Position numbers and translations under genes: made by a program. Below, piece after piece: positions 47,986-57,570 of a stretch of 64,000 nucleotides of DNA. This DNA is from Planctomycetota bacterium (GTDB lineage Bacteria > Planctomycetota > UBA1135 > UBA2386). Each line of letters opens with the position of its first letter. The first letter of the stretch is position 1. The stretch is from the NCBI GenBank assembly GCA_016872675.1, contig VGZG01000011.1, positions 1 through 64,000 on the forward strand, in the 5' to 3' direction. Below the pieces are notes generated by a model. It was not told where the DNA came from and did no database searches. It saw only the letters and a list, made by a program, of their open reading frames with translations.

Positions 47986-48237
47986 CGGACGATTCCTGGC
48001 CACAGGCGGAGGGGACTGACTACCCGCGGCCCCTGTCGGCCGCCAACCAAGATTCCACCAGGGTTTCCACATTGCGGCGAGCCGTCGGTGGGAACGACCC
48101 CTCCGGCCCCGGGACCCCCCTGCCATAGACGCGACAAATTGTTGTCACAAAAGGATTTACCATCGCTTTGATCCAGCCTTGGTCCACCGCTGCCACAGCG
48201 CTGCACAGCGACGACCTGTGCCTGCCACGTCGCCGAG

Positions 48238-48768
48238 GGCGCCGCCGACCTGCGCGTGAGGGCCGGCAGCGCGCCGGGCGCCCACCTCGACGGCGAGATC
48301 CAGCCGCAGGCGGTGGACCAGCTGGTCCCGGCGGTCACCCTCGCACTGGCGCGACGGATCCCGTCGCCCGACCCGCGGCAGCGCTTCGTGCAGGACGGGG
48401 ACATCCGACGGCTTGTACGTGTTGAAGGACCGCGCCCGCTTCGGCGGCAACGCGCGGCGCCAACGCAACGCGACCGGCCTCGCGCTGGTCACTGGCCCGA
48501 CCGGTGCCGGCAAGGCGTCGGGTTCGGCACGCTGCGCACGACGGGCGCGATCGCGACCGTCGACCGCAGCATCGACGTGTTTCCGACCGACGCGCAGCAG
48601 GCAGGTGCGCGAGCAACTCGTCAGCACGCTGCAGGGCGTGGTGGCGCCGACGCTCGTCGCCAACGTCGTCGTCGGCCGCGTCACGGCGCGCGAGGTCCTC
48701 GTCGACTCGGCGCCGGGAAGTCGTTGTGCGGAAAACGGTACGAACGACCGGATCGACCCGTCCTAAGG
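48238..48768 (+). pseudogene. Degenerate PilT-like (type IV pilus retraction ATPase) gene, frameshifted with internal deletions
   Basis: Frame of 48256: GAADLRVRAGSAPGAHLDGEIQPQAVDQL...RIPSPDPRQRFVQDGDI. Frame of 48413: YVLKDRARFGGNARRQRNATGLALVTGPTGAGK. Frame of 48256 again: VGFGTLRTTGAIATVDRSIDVFPTDAQQ. Frame of 48413 again: RQVREQLVSTLQGVVAPTLVANVVVGRVTAREVLVDS. Confidence 0.8.
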
Positions 48769-48778
48769 TGCGCGGCCG

Positions 48779-50962
48779 ATGTTCGACCGCGTCCTTCCCG
48801 CCTGCTTCGCCGCGGTCGCCGTCCTCGGCGCGGTCGCGGCGCAGTCCGAAGGGACGCGGCGTGTCGCCCGGGTCGGACGCATCGAGCCCGACGCCGCCCC
48901 GCGCATCGACGGCCGCATGGACGACGCCTGCTGGGCCGACGCGCCGCAGATTGGCGAGCTGACGATGGTCGAGCCGTGGCTCGGTCGCGCGCCGACCCAG
49001 CGCACGGTCGTCAAGTTGCTGCACGACCGCAACGCGCTCTACATCGGCCTCTGGTGCTACGACGCCGACGCGACGCGCGTTCGCGCCTTGCAGCGCGCCC
49101 GCGACGCGCGGCTCGACCCCGACGACCGCGTCGAGATCCTGCTCGACCCGTTCGAGAACCGCCGCACCGCCTACTTCTTCCAGATCGGCGCCGGCGGCTC
49201 GATCGGCGACATCCTGATCTCGCAGAACGGCCAGCGCTTCGACAAGCCGTGGGACGCCATCTGGGACGGCGCCTCGGCGGTGACCGGCGAAGGTTGGTTC
49301 GCCGAGATCGCCATCCCGTTCCGCAGCATCCCGCGCCGCGAGGGCGCGAGCGCCTGGGGCTTCAACCTCGCGCGGCGCGTGCGCGCGGCCAACGAGGAGT
49401 ACCGCTGGGCCAACCCGAGCCAGTCGGTGTCGTTCTACCGCGTCAGCGAGTGCGGCACGATGGCGGGCATCGGCGAGATCGACGCCGGCGTCGGCCTCGA
49501 GCTGGTGCCGTACGTCGCCGCGCGCGCGGAACGCGATCGCGCCGCCGCCGACCCCGACGCCAGCGGCGACCTAGGCGCCGGCGGCGAGATCAACTACCGG
49601 CTGACGCCGTCGGTGACCCTGTCGACGACGCTGTTCACCGACTTCGCCGAGACCGAGGACGACAGCCGTCAGATCAATCTCAACCGCTTCCCGCTGTTCT
49701 TCCCCGAGAAGCGCGACTTCTTCCTCGAAGGCAGCAGTTACTTCACCTTTGGCGCCAACGAAGCAGGCAACAGCCGCTTCCTGCCGTTCTTCTCGCGCCG
49801 CATCGGCCTGTCCGACGGGCAGCCGGTGCCGCTGCGCTTCGGCGCCAAGGTGACGGGCGAGGCCGGCCCGTTCGAGATCGGCGTGCTCGACGTCGAGACC
49901 GGGGCGACCGACGCGCTCGACGAGGAGAACCTTGGCGTCGGCCGCTTCAAGTGGGCGCCGAGCGACGCCACCGCCGTCGGCCTGATCGGCACCAATGGCG
50001 ATCCGACGAGCCAGGGCGCCAACACGGTCGTCGGCGCCGACGTGTTCCATCGCGTGCCGCAGCTCGTCGGCGACCTCGACTTCACCATGACCGTCGACGC
50101 GCTCACGTCGACAGGATCGCTGGCGGGCGACGACGGCGAGTGCTTCGGCCTCGATCTGCGCGCTCGCGGCAGCGAGTGGCAGTTCGAGCTCGGCTCGCGC
50201 TGGGTCGCCGCCGACTTCAGTCCGGCGCTGGGTTTCGTGCGCCGGCGCGACACGCGCCAGTCGGCGTTCGAGGGTGGTTGGCGCCCGCGCGTCGCCGAGG
50301 GCGGCGCAGTCCGTCGCTGGATCGTCGAGGTCGAGGTCGAGCATGCCGACGCGTGGGACGGCGAGCCGCAGGACGCTTCGTTCGGACTCGACCAACTCGG
50401 CGCCGAACTGCACACCGGCGACCGGGCCGGCCTGTTCCTTGATCGTCGTTTCGAGCGCGTGCAGGACGACTTCACGTTGTTCCGCAACACGACCACGGTG
50501 TTCGGCGGTGACTACTGGACGACCCGCGAAGGCGTCTTCGTGGAAACCAGCGAGGCGCGCGCCGTCAGCGGGTTCGCCAGGGCTTCGACCGGCGGGTTCT
50601 TCGATGGCACGAGCCAGCAGTTGTCGTTCGATCTCGACTGGCGCACCTCGCCGCTGCTGCACCTTGGCGGCGGCTACGACACCGCGATCGTCGACCTTGG
50701 CCCCGGCCGCAACTTCGTCACGCAGATCGGCAGCGCGCGCGTCGACTTGTTCGTCTCGCCGCGGCTGAGCCTGCGCAACCTCGTGCAGTACGACAACGAG
50801 TCCGAGGTGCTCGGCTGGCAAAGCCGCCTGCGCTGGATCTACGCGCCGGGCCGCGACTTCTTCGCCGTGCTCGGCACCACCTGGGAACGGCGGGAGGACG
50901 GCTCGGTCGCGCCGGCTGAGCAGAGCCTCGAGCTCAAAGTCGTGCACGCCCTGCGCTTCTGA
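48779..50962 (+). CDS. Exported protein with CBM9-like N-terminus and DUF5916-like beta-barrel region
   Basis: 727 aa; VGRIEPDAAPRIDGRMDDACWADAPQIGELTMVEPWLGRAPTQRTVVKLLHDRNALYIGLWCYD; RFPLFFPEKRDFFLEGSSYFTFG. Confidence 0.88.
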   Translation: MFDRVLPACFAAVAVLGAVAAQSEGTRRVARVGRIEPDAAPRIDGRMDDACWADAPQIGELTMVEPWLGRAPTQRTVVKLLHDRNALYIGLWCYDADATRVRALQRARDARLDPDDRVEILLDPFENRRTAYFFQIGAGGSIGDILISQNGQRFDKPWDAIWDGASAVTGEGWFAEIAIPFRSIPRREGASAWGFNLARRVRAANEEYRWANPSQSVSFYRVSECGTMAGIGEIDAGVGLELVPYVAARAERDRAAADPDASGDLGAGGEINYRLTPSVTLSTTLFTDFAETEDDSRQINLNRFPLFFPEKRDFFLEGSSYFTFGANEAGNSRFLPFFSRRIGLSDGQPVPLRFGAKVTGEAGPFEIGVLDVETGATDALDEENLGVGRFKWAPSDATAVGLIGTNGDPTSQGANTVVGADVFHRVPQLVGDLDFTMTVDALTSTGSLAGDDGECFGLDLRARGSEWQFELGSRWVAADFSPALGFVRRRDTRQSAFEGGWRPRVAEGGAVRRWIVEVEVEHADAWDGEPQDASFGLDQLGAELHTGDRAGLFLDRRFERVQDDFTLFRNTTTVFGGDYWTTREGVFVETSEARAVSGFARASTGGFFDGTSQQLSFDLDWRTSPLLHLGGGYDTAIVDLGPGRNFVTQIGSARVDLFVSPRLSLRNLVQYDNESEVLGWQSRLRWIYAPGRDFFAVLGTTWERREDGSVAPAEQSLELKVVHALRF

Positions 50963-51080
50963 CGCCCGCGCCATTGGCGTTTGGGCTGCGGCGCCGCCGG
51001 CCGGTTGCCGCGTCGTTTTCCGAGGCTAGTGGCGTCCGCACGGCAACCGCCGCCGCCATTCTGTACACTTGCCGGCCAAC

Positions 51081-52124
51081 ATGATCCCCATCGCGCTGAC
51101 GCCCCTGTTCTTTGCCGCTGCCGTCATCGCGCAGCAGGTTCAGGTGACCGCGCCCAACGTGTCGCCGGTGAACGTCGATCGGCCGTTCGCAGGCAGCGTC
51201 GGTCGCTATCAGCAATGGCACTCGGCGGCGAGCCTGCAGGGCGCGGTGATGGAGCCGATGCGGCTCGAGCAGATGGAGTTCTTCGCCGGCACGACGCCGA
51301 CGTCGCAGGCGGCTCAGATCGACTGCGAGATTCTCGTTGGCCACGGCAAGGCCTTCGGCGCCACCGGCTCGTTCGACAGCAACTACGATTCACCGCCGGT
51401 GCTGGTCAAGCCGCGCGCGTTGGTGCCGCTGATCGCCGGTACGCCGGGCCAGGTGGTCATCACTGTGCCGTTCACGACGCGCTTCACGTGGGATCGCTCG
51501 CGCCCGCTGCTGTGGGAAGTGCGCGTCCATGGCAACAACCTCGGCAACGCGCCGTTCCCGTACAACTTCCGCGGCACGACGACCTCCATCGGGTCGGTCT
51601 CGCGCGTGTACGGCACCGGCTCGGTTGGCGTCGCCAGCGGCACGACGCTCGTCGGCGGCGGCATGCTGACGCGCTTCACCTTCCGCCCCGGCGCAGTGGT
51701 GCCCTTGGGCGTCGGGTGCATGGGCGAGGCCGGCTTCGTGCCGGTGGGCAGCGTTGTCCAGGTGCCGTCGGTGAGCGCCATGTGGACGCACCATCTGTCG
51801 TCGGCGGCCTCGCAGCGCCCGGCGCTCTGGGTCGTCGGCGTCGACAACTCGGCGCCGTTTCCGCTCGATCTCGTCAGCCTGCTCGGTCTGGGCACGTCAA
51901 CGTGCCTGCTGCACTTCAGCCCGATCAACGCGATCGGCTTCACGACCGTCGGCGGCGGTCCGGGAGCGGGCGCGGCGTCGTTCGCGTGGCTACTGCCGCC
52001 CACCGGCGGGTACGCCGGCCTGTCGATCTTCACGCAGTGGGTCGTGTTCGATCCGCTCGGCCAGAGCGGCTCGCTGGCGACGACCGGCGGCCTGTGGTCG
52101 ATCGTCGCGCCGTTCGGCGGGTGA
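51081..52124 (+). CDS. Exported hypothetical protein (planctomycete-type)
   Basis: MIPIALTPLFFAAAVIAQQVQVTAPNVSPVNVDRPFAGSVGRYQQWHSAASLQG; C-terminus resembles the end of the 35953 protein. Confidence 0.78.
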   Translation: MIPIALTPLFFAAAVIAQQVQVTAPNVSPVNVDRPFAGSVGRYQQWHSAASLQGAVMEPMRLEQMEFFAGTTPTSQAAQIDCEILVGHGKAFGATGSFDSNYDSPPVLVKPRALVPLIAGTPGQVVITVPFTTRFTWDRSRPLLWEVRVHGNNLGNAPFPYNFRGTTTSIGSVSRVYGTGSVGVASGTTLVGGGMLTRFTFRPGAVVPLGVGCMGEAGFVPVGSVVQVPSVSAMWTHHLSSAASQRPALWVVGVDNSAPFPLDLVSLLGLGTSTCLLHFSPINAIGFTTVGGGPGAGAASFAWLLPPTGGYAGLSIFTQWVVFDPLGQSGSLATTGGLWSIVAPFGG

Positions 52125-52125
52125 T

Positions 52126-53406
52126 TCACCCGCCGGCGCGCGGCGGCAACAGCAACTCGACCGGGTGCACGACCTCGATGGCGTGGCCCGCGCGCCGCAG
52201 GTGGCTCTGGATCTGCATCATGCAGCCGGGGTTGCCGGTGGCCACGACGTCGACGCCGGCGCGCGCCAGCCGCTCGGCCTTGCGCGCGCCGATAGCCTCG
52301 GCGGTCTCCGGCTGCAGCAGGTTGTAGATGCCGGCCGAGCCGCAGCAGTCCTCGGGCGCCTCGTGCGCGACGAGTTGCAGGCCTGGCACCTGCGCCAGCA
52401 GCGCGCGCGGCGGCTGCCGCACGCCCTGGCCGTGGCAGAGGTGGCACGGATCGTCGTAGGCGACCTTCTTGTCGCAGCGCGCCGGTGTTGCCGACAAGCC
52501 GTGCTCGGCCAGCAGTTCGCTGACGTCGCGCTGCTTCTGCGCGAACGCCGCGCCGGCGTCGTCGCCGAGCAGGTGGCCGTATTCCTTCATGGCACAGCCG
52601 CAGCCGGCCGAGTTGTTGACCACGACGTTGGCGGCGGCGAACGCGGCGACGTTGGCGCGCGCGAGTTCCTTGGCGCGCTCGGACTGGCCGGCGTGCACCA
52701 GTAGCGCGCCGCAGCAGCGCTGTGCTCGCGGCACGTCGACCTCGATGCCGTTCAGCAGCAGCAGGTCGAGCGTGGCGCGGTTCACGCGGCCGAACATCGG
52801 CTCCATGATGCAGCCGGTGAATAGCGCGACGCGCACGCCGCGCGGCGCCACGCCGGCCGGCGGCCGATGCAGGCCCGTCGGCAGCGGCAGCCGTTCGCGC
52901 GCCGGCGGCACCGGCGGCGCGATCGCGGCCACTGCCTTCGGCACGAGACCGAGCTTCGCGGCGAGCCAGCGCAGGCCGAGCAGTTCGGCGAGGCGCAGCA
53001 ACGCGAAAACGGCGCGCAGCCGGCCCTGGCGCGCGACGACGTGCCAGAGCAGGAACGGCACAAGCCGGTCGGCGAGACCGCGCTTCTTGCCGGTCTTCGT
53101 CAGCTCGGCGCGCGTCGCTTCGAGGATCTCGCCGTAGCGCACGCCGCTCGGGCACGCGGTCTCGCAGGCGCGGCAGTCAAGGCACCGGTCGAGATACGGC
53201 CGGATCGCCTCGGGATCCTGCACGCGGCCCTCAGCGAGCGCGCGCATCAGGTAGATGCGGCCGCGCGGCGAGTCGGCCTCGACGCCGAGCGTCTGGTGCG
53301 TCGGGCACGCCGGCAGGCAGAGGCCGCAGTGCACGCAGTCGAGCGTGCGCGCGTACGGCGTCGCGGCGGCGCCGCCGTGGACGGAAGGCTCACACGAGGA
53401 TGCCAT
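52126..53406 (-). CDS. glcF: Glycolate oxidase iron-sulfur subunit (GlcF-like)
   Basis: CVHCGLCLPACPTHQTLGVEADSPRGRIYLMRAL, CLDCRACETACPSGVRYGEILEATR; CCG-type motifs (RCCGALLVHAGQ, EDCCGSAGIYNL). Start M at CAT 53404-53406. Confidence 0.92.
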   Translation of the reverse strand: MASSCEPSVHGGAAATPYARTLDCVHCGLCLPACPTHQTLGVEADSPRGRIYLMRALAEGRVQDPEAIRPYLDRCLDCRACETACPSGVRYGEILEATRAELTKTGKKRGLADRLVPFLLWHVVARQGRLRAVFALLRLAELLGLRWLAAKLGLVPKAVAAIAPPVPPARERLPLPTGLHRPPAGVAPRGVRVALFTGCIMEPMFGRVNRATLDLLLLNGIEVDVPRAQRCCGALLVHAGQSERAKELARANVAAFAAANVVVNNSAGCGCAMKEYGHLLGDDAGAAFAQKQRDVSELLAEHGLSATPARCDKKVAYDDPCHLCHGQGVRQPPRALLAQVPGLQLVAHEAPEDCCGSAGIYNLLQPETAEAIGARKAERLARAGVDVVATGNPGCMMQIQSHLRRAGHAIEVVHPVELLLPPRAGG

Positions 53407-54427
53407 GGGGATCGAGGGCGCTGCGCAGGGCGGCGGCGAGGTGGGCCGCGCCGGGATCGGTGGGGGAGCCGCGTTCGCGGCGCGCAGGCGCCGTCGTCGC
53501 GACAACGCGCGCGGTGACGTCGTGCGCTGCCGCCGTTTTGAGGAGCGCGTCGCTCGCGGCGGCGTCGGGCAACGCCGCTTCGAAGCGGCCGCCGCCGTGC
53601 CACAGCAAGGTTGCGGTCGCTGGCAGCGCGGCGAACAGACCGGGCAGCGCGCTGGCGCGCGCGAGGCCAGCGACGATCTCGCCGCCAGTCGGCGCCGTCA
53701 GGTGGTCACTCCACGCGCACTCCGACTCGGTGAGGGCGTGCTTCTGCAACTGCGCGCGCACGAACGTCGGGCGGCCGGCGCAGCGGCCGACGAGCGTCAC
53801 GCCGCCGCCGTCGCGCCGTAGTTGCACGGCGGCGGGCGCGACCGGCTCGGCGCGCAGCGCCTGCAGTCGCGCCAGCGCCTCGGCGTCGGCGAGGCCGTCG
53901 TGCGCAAACCACGACTCGGCGCGCGGCCGCGGCTTCAGTCGCAGGTGCAGCTTGGTCGCCGCGTACAGGCGACCTTCGCTGCCGACGAACAGCTTGTGCA
54001 CGTCGTAACCAGCGACGCTCTTCACCACGCGCGCGCCGGAGCGGAACGCCGTGCCGTCGGCGAGCACGCCTTCGAGCCCTAGCAACAACGAACGCGGGCT
54101 GTGGCCCGCGTGGCTCGCCGCGCCGAGCGGATCGGCGGCGAACAACCCGCCGATCGTGCCGCCGCCAGGGCACGGCAACTCGAGGTCGTGCGCGCGCAGC
54201 GCGTCGTCGAGCGCTTCGCGACGCACGCCACAGCCGACGGTGCAGGTCTGGTCCGGCGCGTCGAGGCGCTCGATCGCGTCGAGGCCGGCAAGCTGCACGG
54301 CGTGCGCGCCGTCGGCGGGGGCGGCGCGTCCGACGCGCGAACCTGCGCCCATCAGGCGCACGCGACCCGGCCGGCTGCGCAGCCAGTCGGCGAGCTCGGC
54401 GTCGCTTCGCGGCGCGAATGCGCTCAT
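53390..54427 (-). CDS. glcE: FAD-binding subunit of glycolate oxidase (GlcE-like)
   Basis: MSAFAPRSDAELADWLRSRPGRVRLMGAGSRVG; CPGGGTIGGLFAADPLGAASHAGHSPRSLLLGLEGVLADGTAFRSGARVVKSVAGYDVHKLFVGSEGRL. Confidence 0.9.
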   Translation of the reverse strand: MSAFAPRSDAELADWLRSRPGRVRLMGAGSRVGRAAPADGAHAVQLAGLDAIERLDAPDQTCTVGCGVRREALDDALRAHDLELPCPGGGTIGGLFAADPLGAASHAGHSPRSLLLGLEGVLADGTAFRSGARVVKSVAGYDVHKLFVGSEGRLYAATKLHLRLKPRPRAESWFAHDGLADAEALARLQALRAEPVAPAAVQLRRDGGGVTLVGRCAGRPTFVRAQLQKHALTESECAWSDHLTAPTGGEIVAGLARASALPGLFAALPATATLLWHGGGRFEAALPDAAASDALLKTAAAHDVTARVVATTAPARRERGSPTDPGAAHLAAALRSALDPHGILV

Positions 54428-55878
54428 CTCGGCTTCTCTGCGTCGAGGACCTTGGCGACCATCTGCGGCCACTTCGCCGGCTCGGCGCAGGCGCCGCGCG
54501 ACGGCAGCGCCTTGCCGGGGTTGCAGCGACCGTGCGGGTCGAATGCCGCGCGCACACGCGCCATCACGTCGCGGTCGGCGGCGGAGTACATCATGCCGAA
54601 GTGGTCGAGCTTCTCGGTGCCGATGCCGTGCTCGCCCGAAATGCTGCCGCCGAGGTCGACGCACAGTCGCAGGATCTCGTGGCCGGCGGCGACGACGCGC
54701 GCGGTCTCGGCGGCGTCGCGGCCGTCGAACGGAATGTTCGGATGCAGGTTGCCGTCGCCGGCGTGGAAGACGTTGGTGATGCGCACGCCGTGCTTCGTCC
54801 CGATCGCGGTGATGCCGTCGAGCGCTTCTTCGAGGCGCGAGCGCGGCACGACGCCGTCGAGCACGTACAGGTCGGTGCTGACGCGGCCCATCGCGCCGAA
54901 CGCGCCCTTGCGGCCCTTCCACAGTCGCTTGCGCTCGGCGTCGTCGGTCGCCTCCTCGCTGCGCAGAGCGCCGTGAGCCGCGAACGCCGCGCGAACTTCG
55001 TCGGCTTCCTCGGCGATCACGTCGGGCGGCCCGTCGAGCTCGACCAGCAACACCGCCGCCGCGTCGGCCGGGTAGCCGGCGCGATACGCCGAGGCTTCGA
55101 CCGCCTGGATGGTGGCGCGATCGAGGATTTCGAGCGCCGCGGGCACGAGGCCTTTGCGCACGATCGCGCCGACGGCGCGGCAGGCGTCGGCCATCGACGC
55201 GAAGCTCGCCAGCAGCGTGCGCACCGCCGACTGGTCGCGGCACAAGCGCACGGTGATCTCGGTGGCGACGCCGAACGTGCCTTCGCTGCCGCAGAACACG
55301 CCGAGCAGATCGGGCAGGCCGGGCGGCCGCGGGCCGCCGGCGTCGCCAAGGCGCGCGATCTCGCCGTCGGGCAGCACGACGACGGCGCCGAGCACGTGGT
55401 CCTGCGTCATGCCGTACTTGAAGCAGTGCGGGCCGCCGCTGTTCTCGGCGAGGTTGCCGCCGATGGTGCACACCGTTTGGCTGCTCGGATCGGGCGCGTA
55501 GTGCAGGCCGAGGTGGCGCACGGCCGCCGTCAGCTCGACGTTCACGACGCCCGGCTGCACGACGGCGAACTGGTCGTCGGCGTCGATGCGCAGCACCTGC
55601 TTCATGCGCGCGAGGTCGATCACCACCGCGTCCGTGCCAGCGGTCGGGCCGCCGGACAGGCAAGTGCCAGCGCCGCGCGGCACGAACGGCACGCGCTCCT
55701 GGTGCAGCAGTCGCACCACTGCTTGCACCTCGGCAGTCGACTCCGGCAGCACGACTGCGCGCGGCCGCGACTTGTGCACGGTGAAGCCGTCGCATTCCCA
55801 GGCCAGCAGCGCGTCGGGGGCGTCGAGGACGCGGCGGTCGCTGAGCAGGGCGCGCAGACGGGACTCCAGGGCTGCCAT
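54424..55878 (-). CDS. glcD: FAD-linked oxidase, glycolate oxidase subunit GlcD-like
   Basis: PRAVVLPESTAEVQAVVRLLHQERVPFVPRGAGTCLSGG, CTIGGNLAENSGGPHCFKYGMTQDHVLG, NVFHAGDGNLHPNIPFDGRD, GGSISGEHGIGTEKL. Confidence 0.95.
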   Translation of the reverse strand: MAALESRLRALLSDRRVLDAPDALLAWECDGFTVHKSRPRAVVLPESTAEVQAVVRLLHQERVPFVPRGAGTCLSGGPTAGTDAVVIDLARMKQVLRIDADDQFAVVQPGVVNVELTAAVRHLGLHYAPDPSSQTVCTIGGNLAENSGGPHCFKYGMTQDHVLGAVVVLPDGEIARLGDAGGPRPPGLPDLLGVFCGSEGTFGVATEITVRLCRDQSAVRTLLASFASMADACRAVGAIVRKGLVPAALEILDRATIQAVEASAYRAGYPADAAAVLLVELDGPPDVIAEEADEVRAAFAAHGALRSEEATDDAERKRLWKGRKGAFGAMGRVSTDLYVLDGVVPRSRLEEALDGITAIGTKHGVRITNVFHAGDGNLHPNIPFDGRDAAETARVVAAGHEILRLCVDLGGSISGEHGIGTEKLDHFGMMYSAADRDVMARVRAAFDPHGRCNPGKALPSRGACAEPAKWPQMVAKVLDAEKPR

Positions 55879-56056
55879 CGGGGGTTGCGGAGCATAGCGA
55901 CATTCCCAACTGCCACCGTCGACCTCTAGATCGCGCCTGCGGACGCCGCGCCGCGCGCAGAGCCTGAGGGACAGCCGTTTTTCAGGCTTTGCGTGGCCGC
56001 GAAAGCGCCCACGAGCGGCAATTCGAGCGCCCGTAGAATGCGCGCTGCTCCGGCGC

Positions 56057-57424
56057 TCAGCGCGGCAGCCGGTCGCCGTCGTCGGACCCGTTCTGTTGCG
56101 GTTTCTCGCCGCGTCGACTCGCGGCGTGCGCCTCGACCGCGCGCAGCACGCGCAGCAGGTTGCCGCCGAGCACCTTGCGAACCGTCGTCTCGGACTGGCC
56201 GGCGGCGAGCAGTTCGTAGGTCAGCCGCGGCAGCTGCGCGGCATCGTCCATGCCGCGCGGCACGCACGGCACGCCGTCGAAGTCGCTGCCGAGGCCGACG
56301 TGGTCGGCGCCGGCGACTTCGAGCGCACGCAGCACGTGCGTGACCAGCGTCGCCAGCGGCGGCGGCTCGACCGGCGGGAAGCGCGCGTCGAGCGCCGCTA
56401 GCGCGGCGCGCAGTTCGGCGCTGCCGTCGGCGAATTTGTCGCGCGCGGCCTTCTCCTGGATGCGGCGCGTCGCCTGGCGGCCCGAGCGGTTCTTGGCGTA
56501 GTCGGCGTCGATGAAGCCGCAGTTGAAGTTGATCATCACCGCGCCGCCGTTCTTCGCGATTGCGCGCAGCATGTCGTCGGTGACGTTGCGCGGATGCGCG
56601 CAGAGCGCGCGCAGCGAGCTGTGCGAGCAGATGACCGGCGCCTGGGTGGCGGCGAGCGCATCGAAGAACGTCGCGTCGCTGACGTGGCTGACGTCGACGA
56701 CCATGCCGAGCCGGTTCATCTCGGCGACGACCTTGACGCCCAGGCGATTGAGCCCGCCCCAGCGCGGCTCGGCCGGCGCGCACGAGTCGGCGTACTCGTT
56801 GTGGTTGGTGTGCGTCAGCGTCATGTAGCGCACGCCGAGCTGGTGGAAGAGCCGCAGCAGGCCGAGGTCGCCTTCGATCGCGTGGCCGCCCTCGATGCCC
56901 ATCAGCGCCGCGTGCTTGCCGGCCTGCACGGCGGCGACCAGCTCGTCGGCGGTCGCGCACATGGTCATGCGCGTCGGATGGCGCTGCGCCTGCTGCACGA
57001 TGCCGTCGATCATCATCAGCGCCCGCCGCGCGCTGCCGTTGGCTGCCCCGGCGTCGGCTGGGCGCAGCCAGTCGGCGTTGATGTCCGACGGCGCTTTGGC
57101 GAACAGCGCCGCCTCGTCGCCGGCGAAGCGCGCGTCGACGTAGATCGAGTGGAACACCGCGTCGAGGCCGCCTTCGTGCGCGCGCACGAGGTCGAAGTGG
57201 CCGTCGTTCGCGCGCGGGCCGACGTCGAAACCGCGGTCGAGGATGCGCGTTGTCGTGTCGACATGCGTGTCGACCACGAGCGCGTCGTGGTGCAGCGCCC
57301 AGGCCTTGCTCCACAGCGCCGCGTCGTAGCCGGCGGGCAGTGGCGGGCACGTTGGCGGCGCGGGCTGCTGTGCGATCGTGGCGGCGGCGAACAGGGCGAC
57401 GGCGCAACGGCTGGCGGCGATCAT
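56057..57424 (-). CDS. Membrane dipeptidase, peptidase M19 family
   Basis: MIAASRCAVALFAAATIAQQ; LVVDTHVDTT, MGIEGGHAIEGDLGLLRLFHQLGVRYMTLTHTNHN, MVVDVSHVSDATFFDALAATQAPVICSHSSLRALCAHPRNVTDDML, HVGLGSDFDGV. Confidence 0.93.
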   Translation of the reverse strand: MIAASRCAVALFAAATIAQQPAPPTCPPLPAGYDAALWSKAWALHHDALVVDTHVDTTTRILDRGFDVGPRANDGHFDLVRAHEGGLDAVFHSIYVDARFAGDEAALFAKAPSDINADWLRPADAGAANGSARRALMMIDGIVQQAQRHPTRMTMCATADELVAAVQAGKHAALMGIEGGHAIEGDLGLLRLFHQLGVRYMTLTHTNHNEYADSCAPAEPRWGGLNRLGVKVVAEMNRLGMVVDVSHVSDATFFDALAATQAPVICSHSSLRALCAHPRNVTDDMLRAIAKNGGAVMINFNCGFIDADYAKNRSGRQATRRIQEKAARDKFADGSAELRAALAALDARFPPVEPPPLATLVTHVLRALEVAGADHVGLGSDFDGVPCVPRGMDDAAQLPRLTYELLAAGQSETTVRKVLGGNLLRVLRAVEAHAASRRGEKPQQNGSDDGDRLPR

Positions 57425-57570
57425 CGGCGCATCGTCGCACGCCCCGGCGCGCGCGCAACGACGGACTGTGGCGCCGGCGTGGCGCGCCATCCCCGACGAT
57501 CGCTCCGTTCGCTGCTTGCGCGGCGTCGCCCATGCCGTATGCAGAAGTCCCCACCCTGCCCTGAACCGAC

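Noticed and set aside
48126-48160. Possible Pho-box-like direct repeat upstream of ppk1 (GACAAATTGTTGTCACAAAA)
   Set aside because: Spacing and sequence do not fit a known Pho-box consensus; only a short imperfect palindrome.
46387-48171. 594-aa + ORF opposite ppk1
   Set aside because: V/L/R/H-rich shadow frame opposite conserved Ppk1 motifs.
48256-50442. 728-aa + ORF running through the pilT remnant and the DUF5916-like gene
   Set aside because: Only its first ~120 aa carry PilT-like remnants. The rest is an Arg-rich shadow of the 48779..50962 frame, so it is not a fusion protein.
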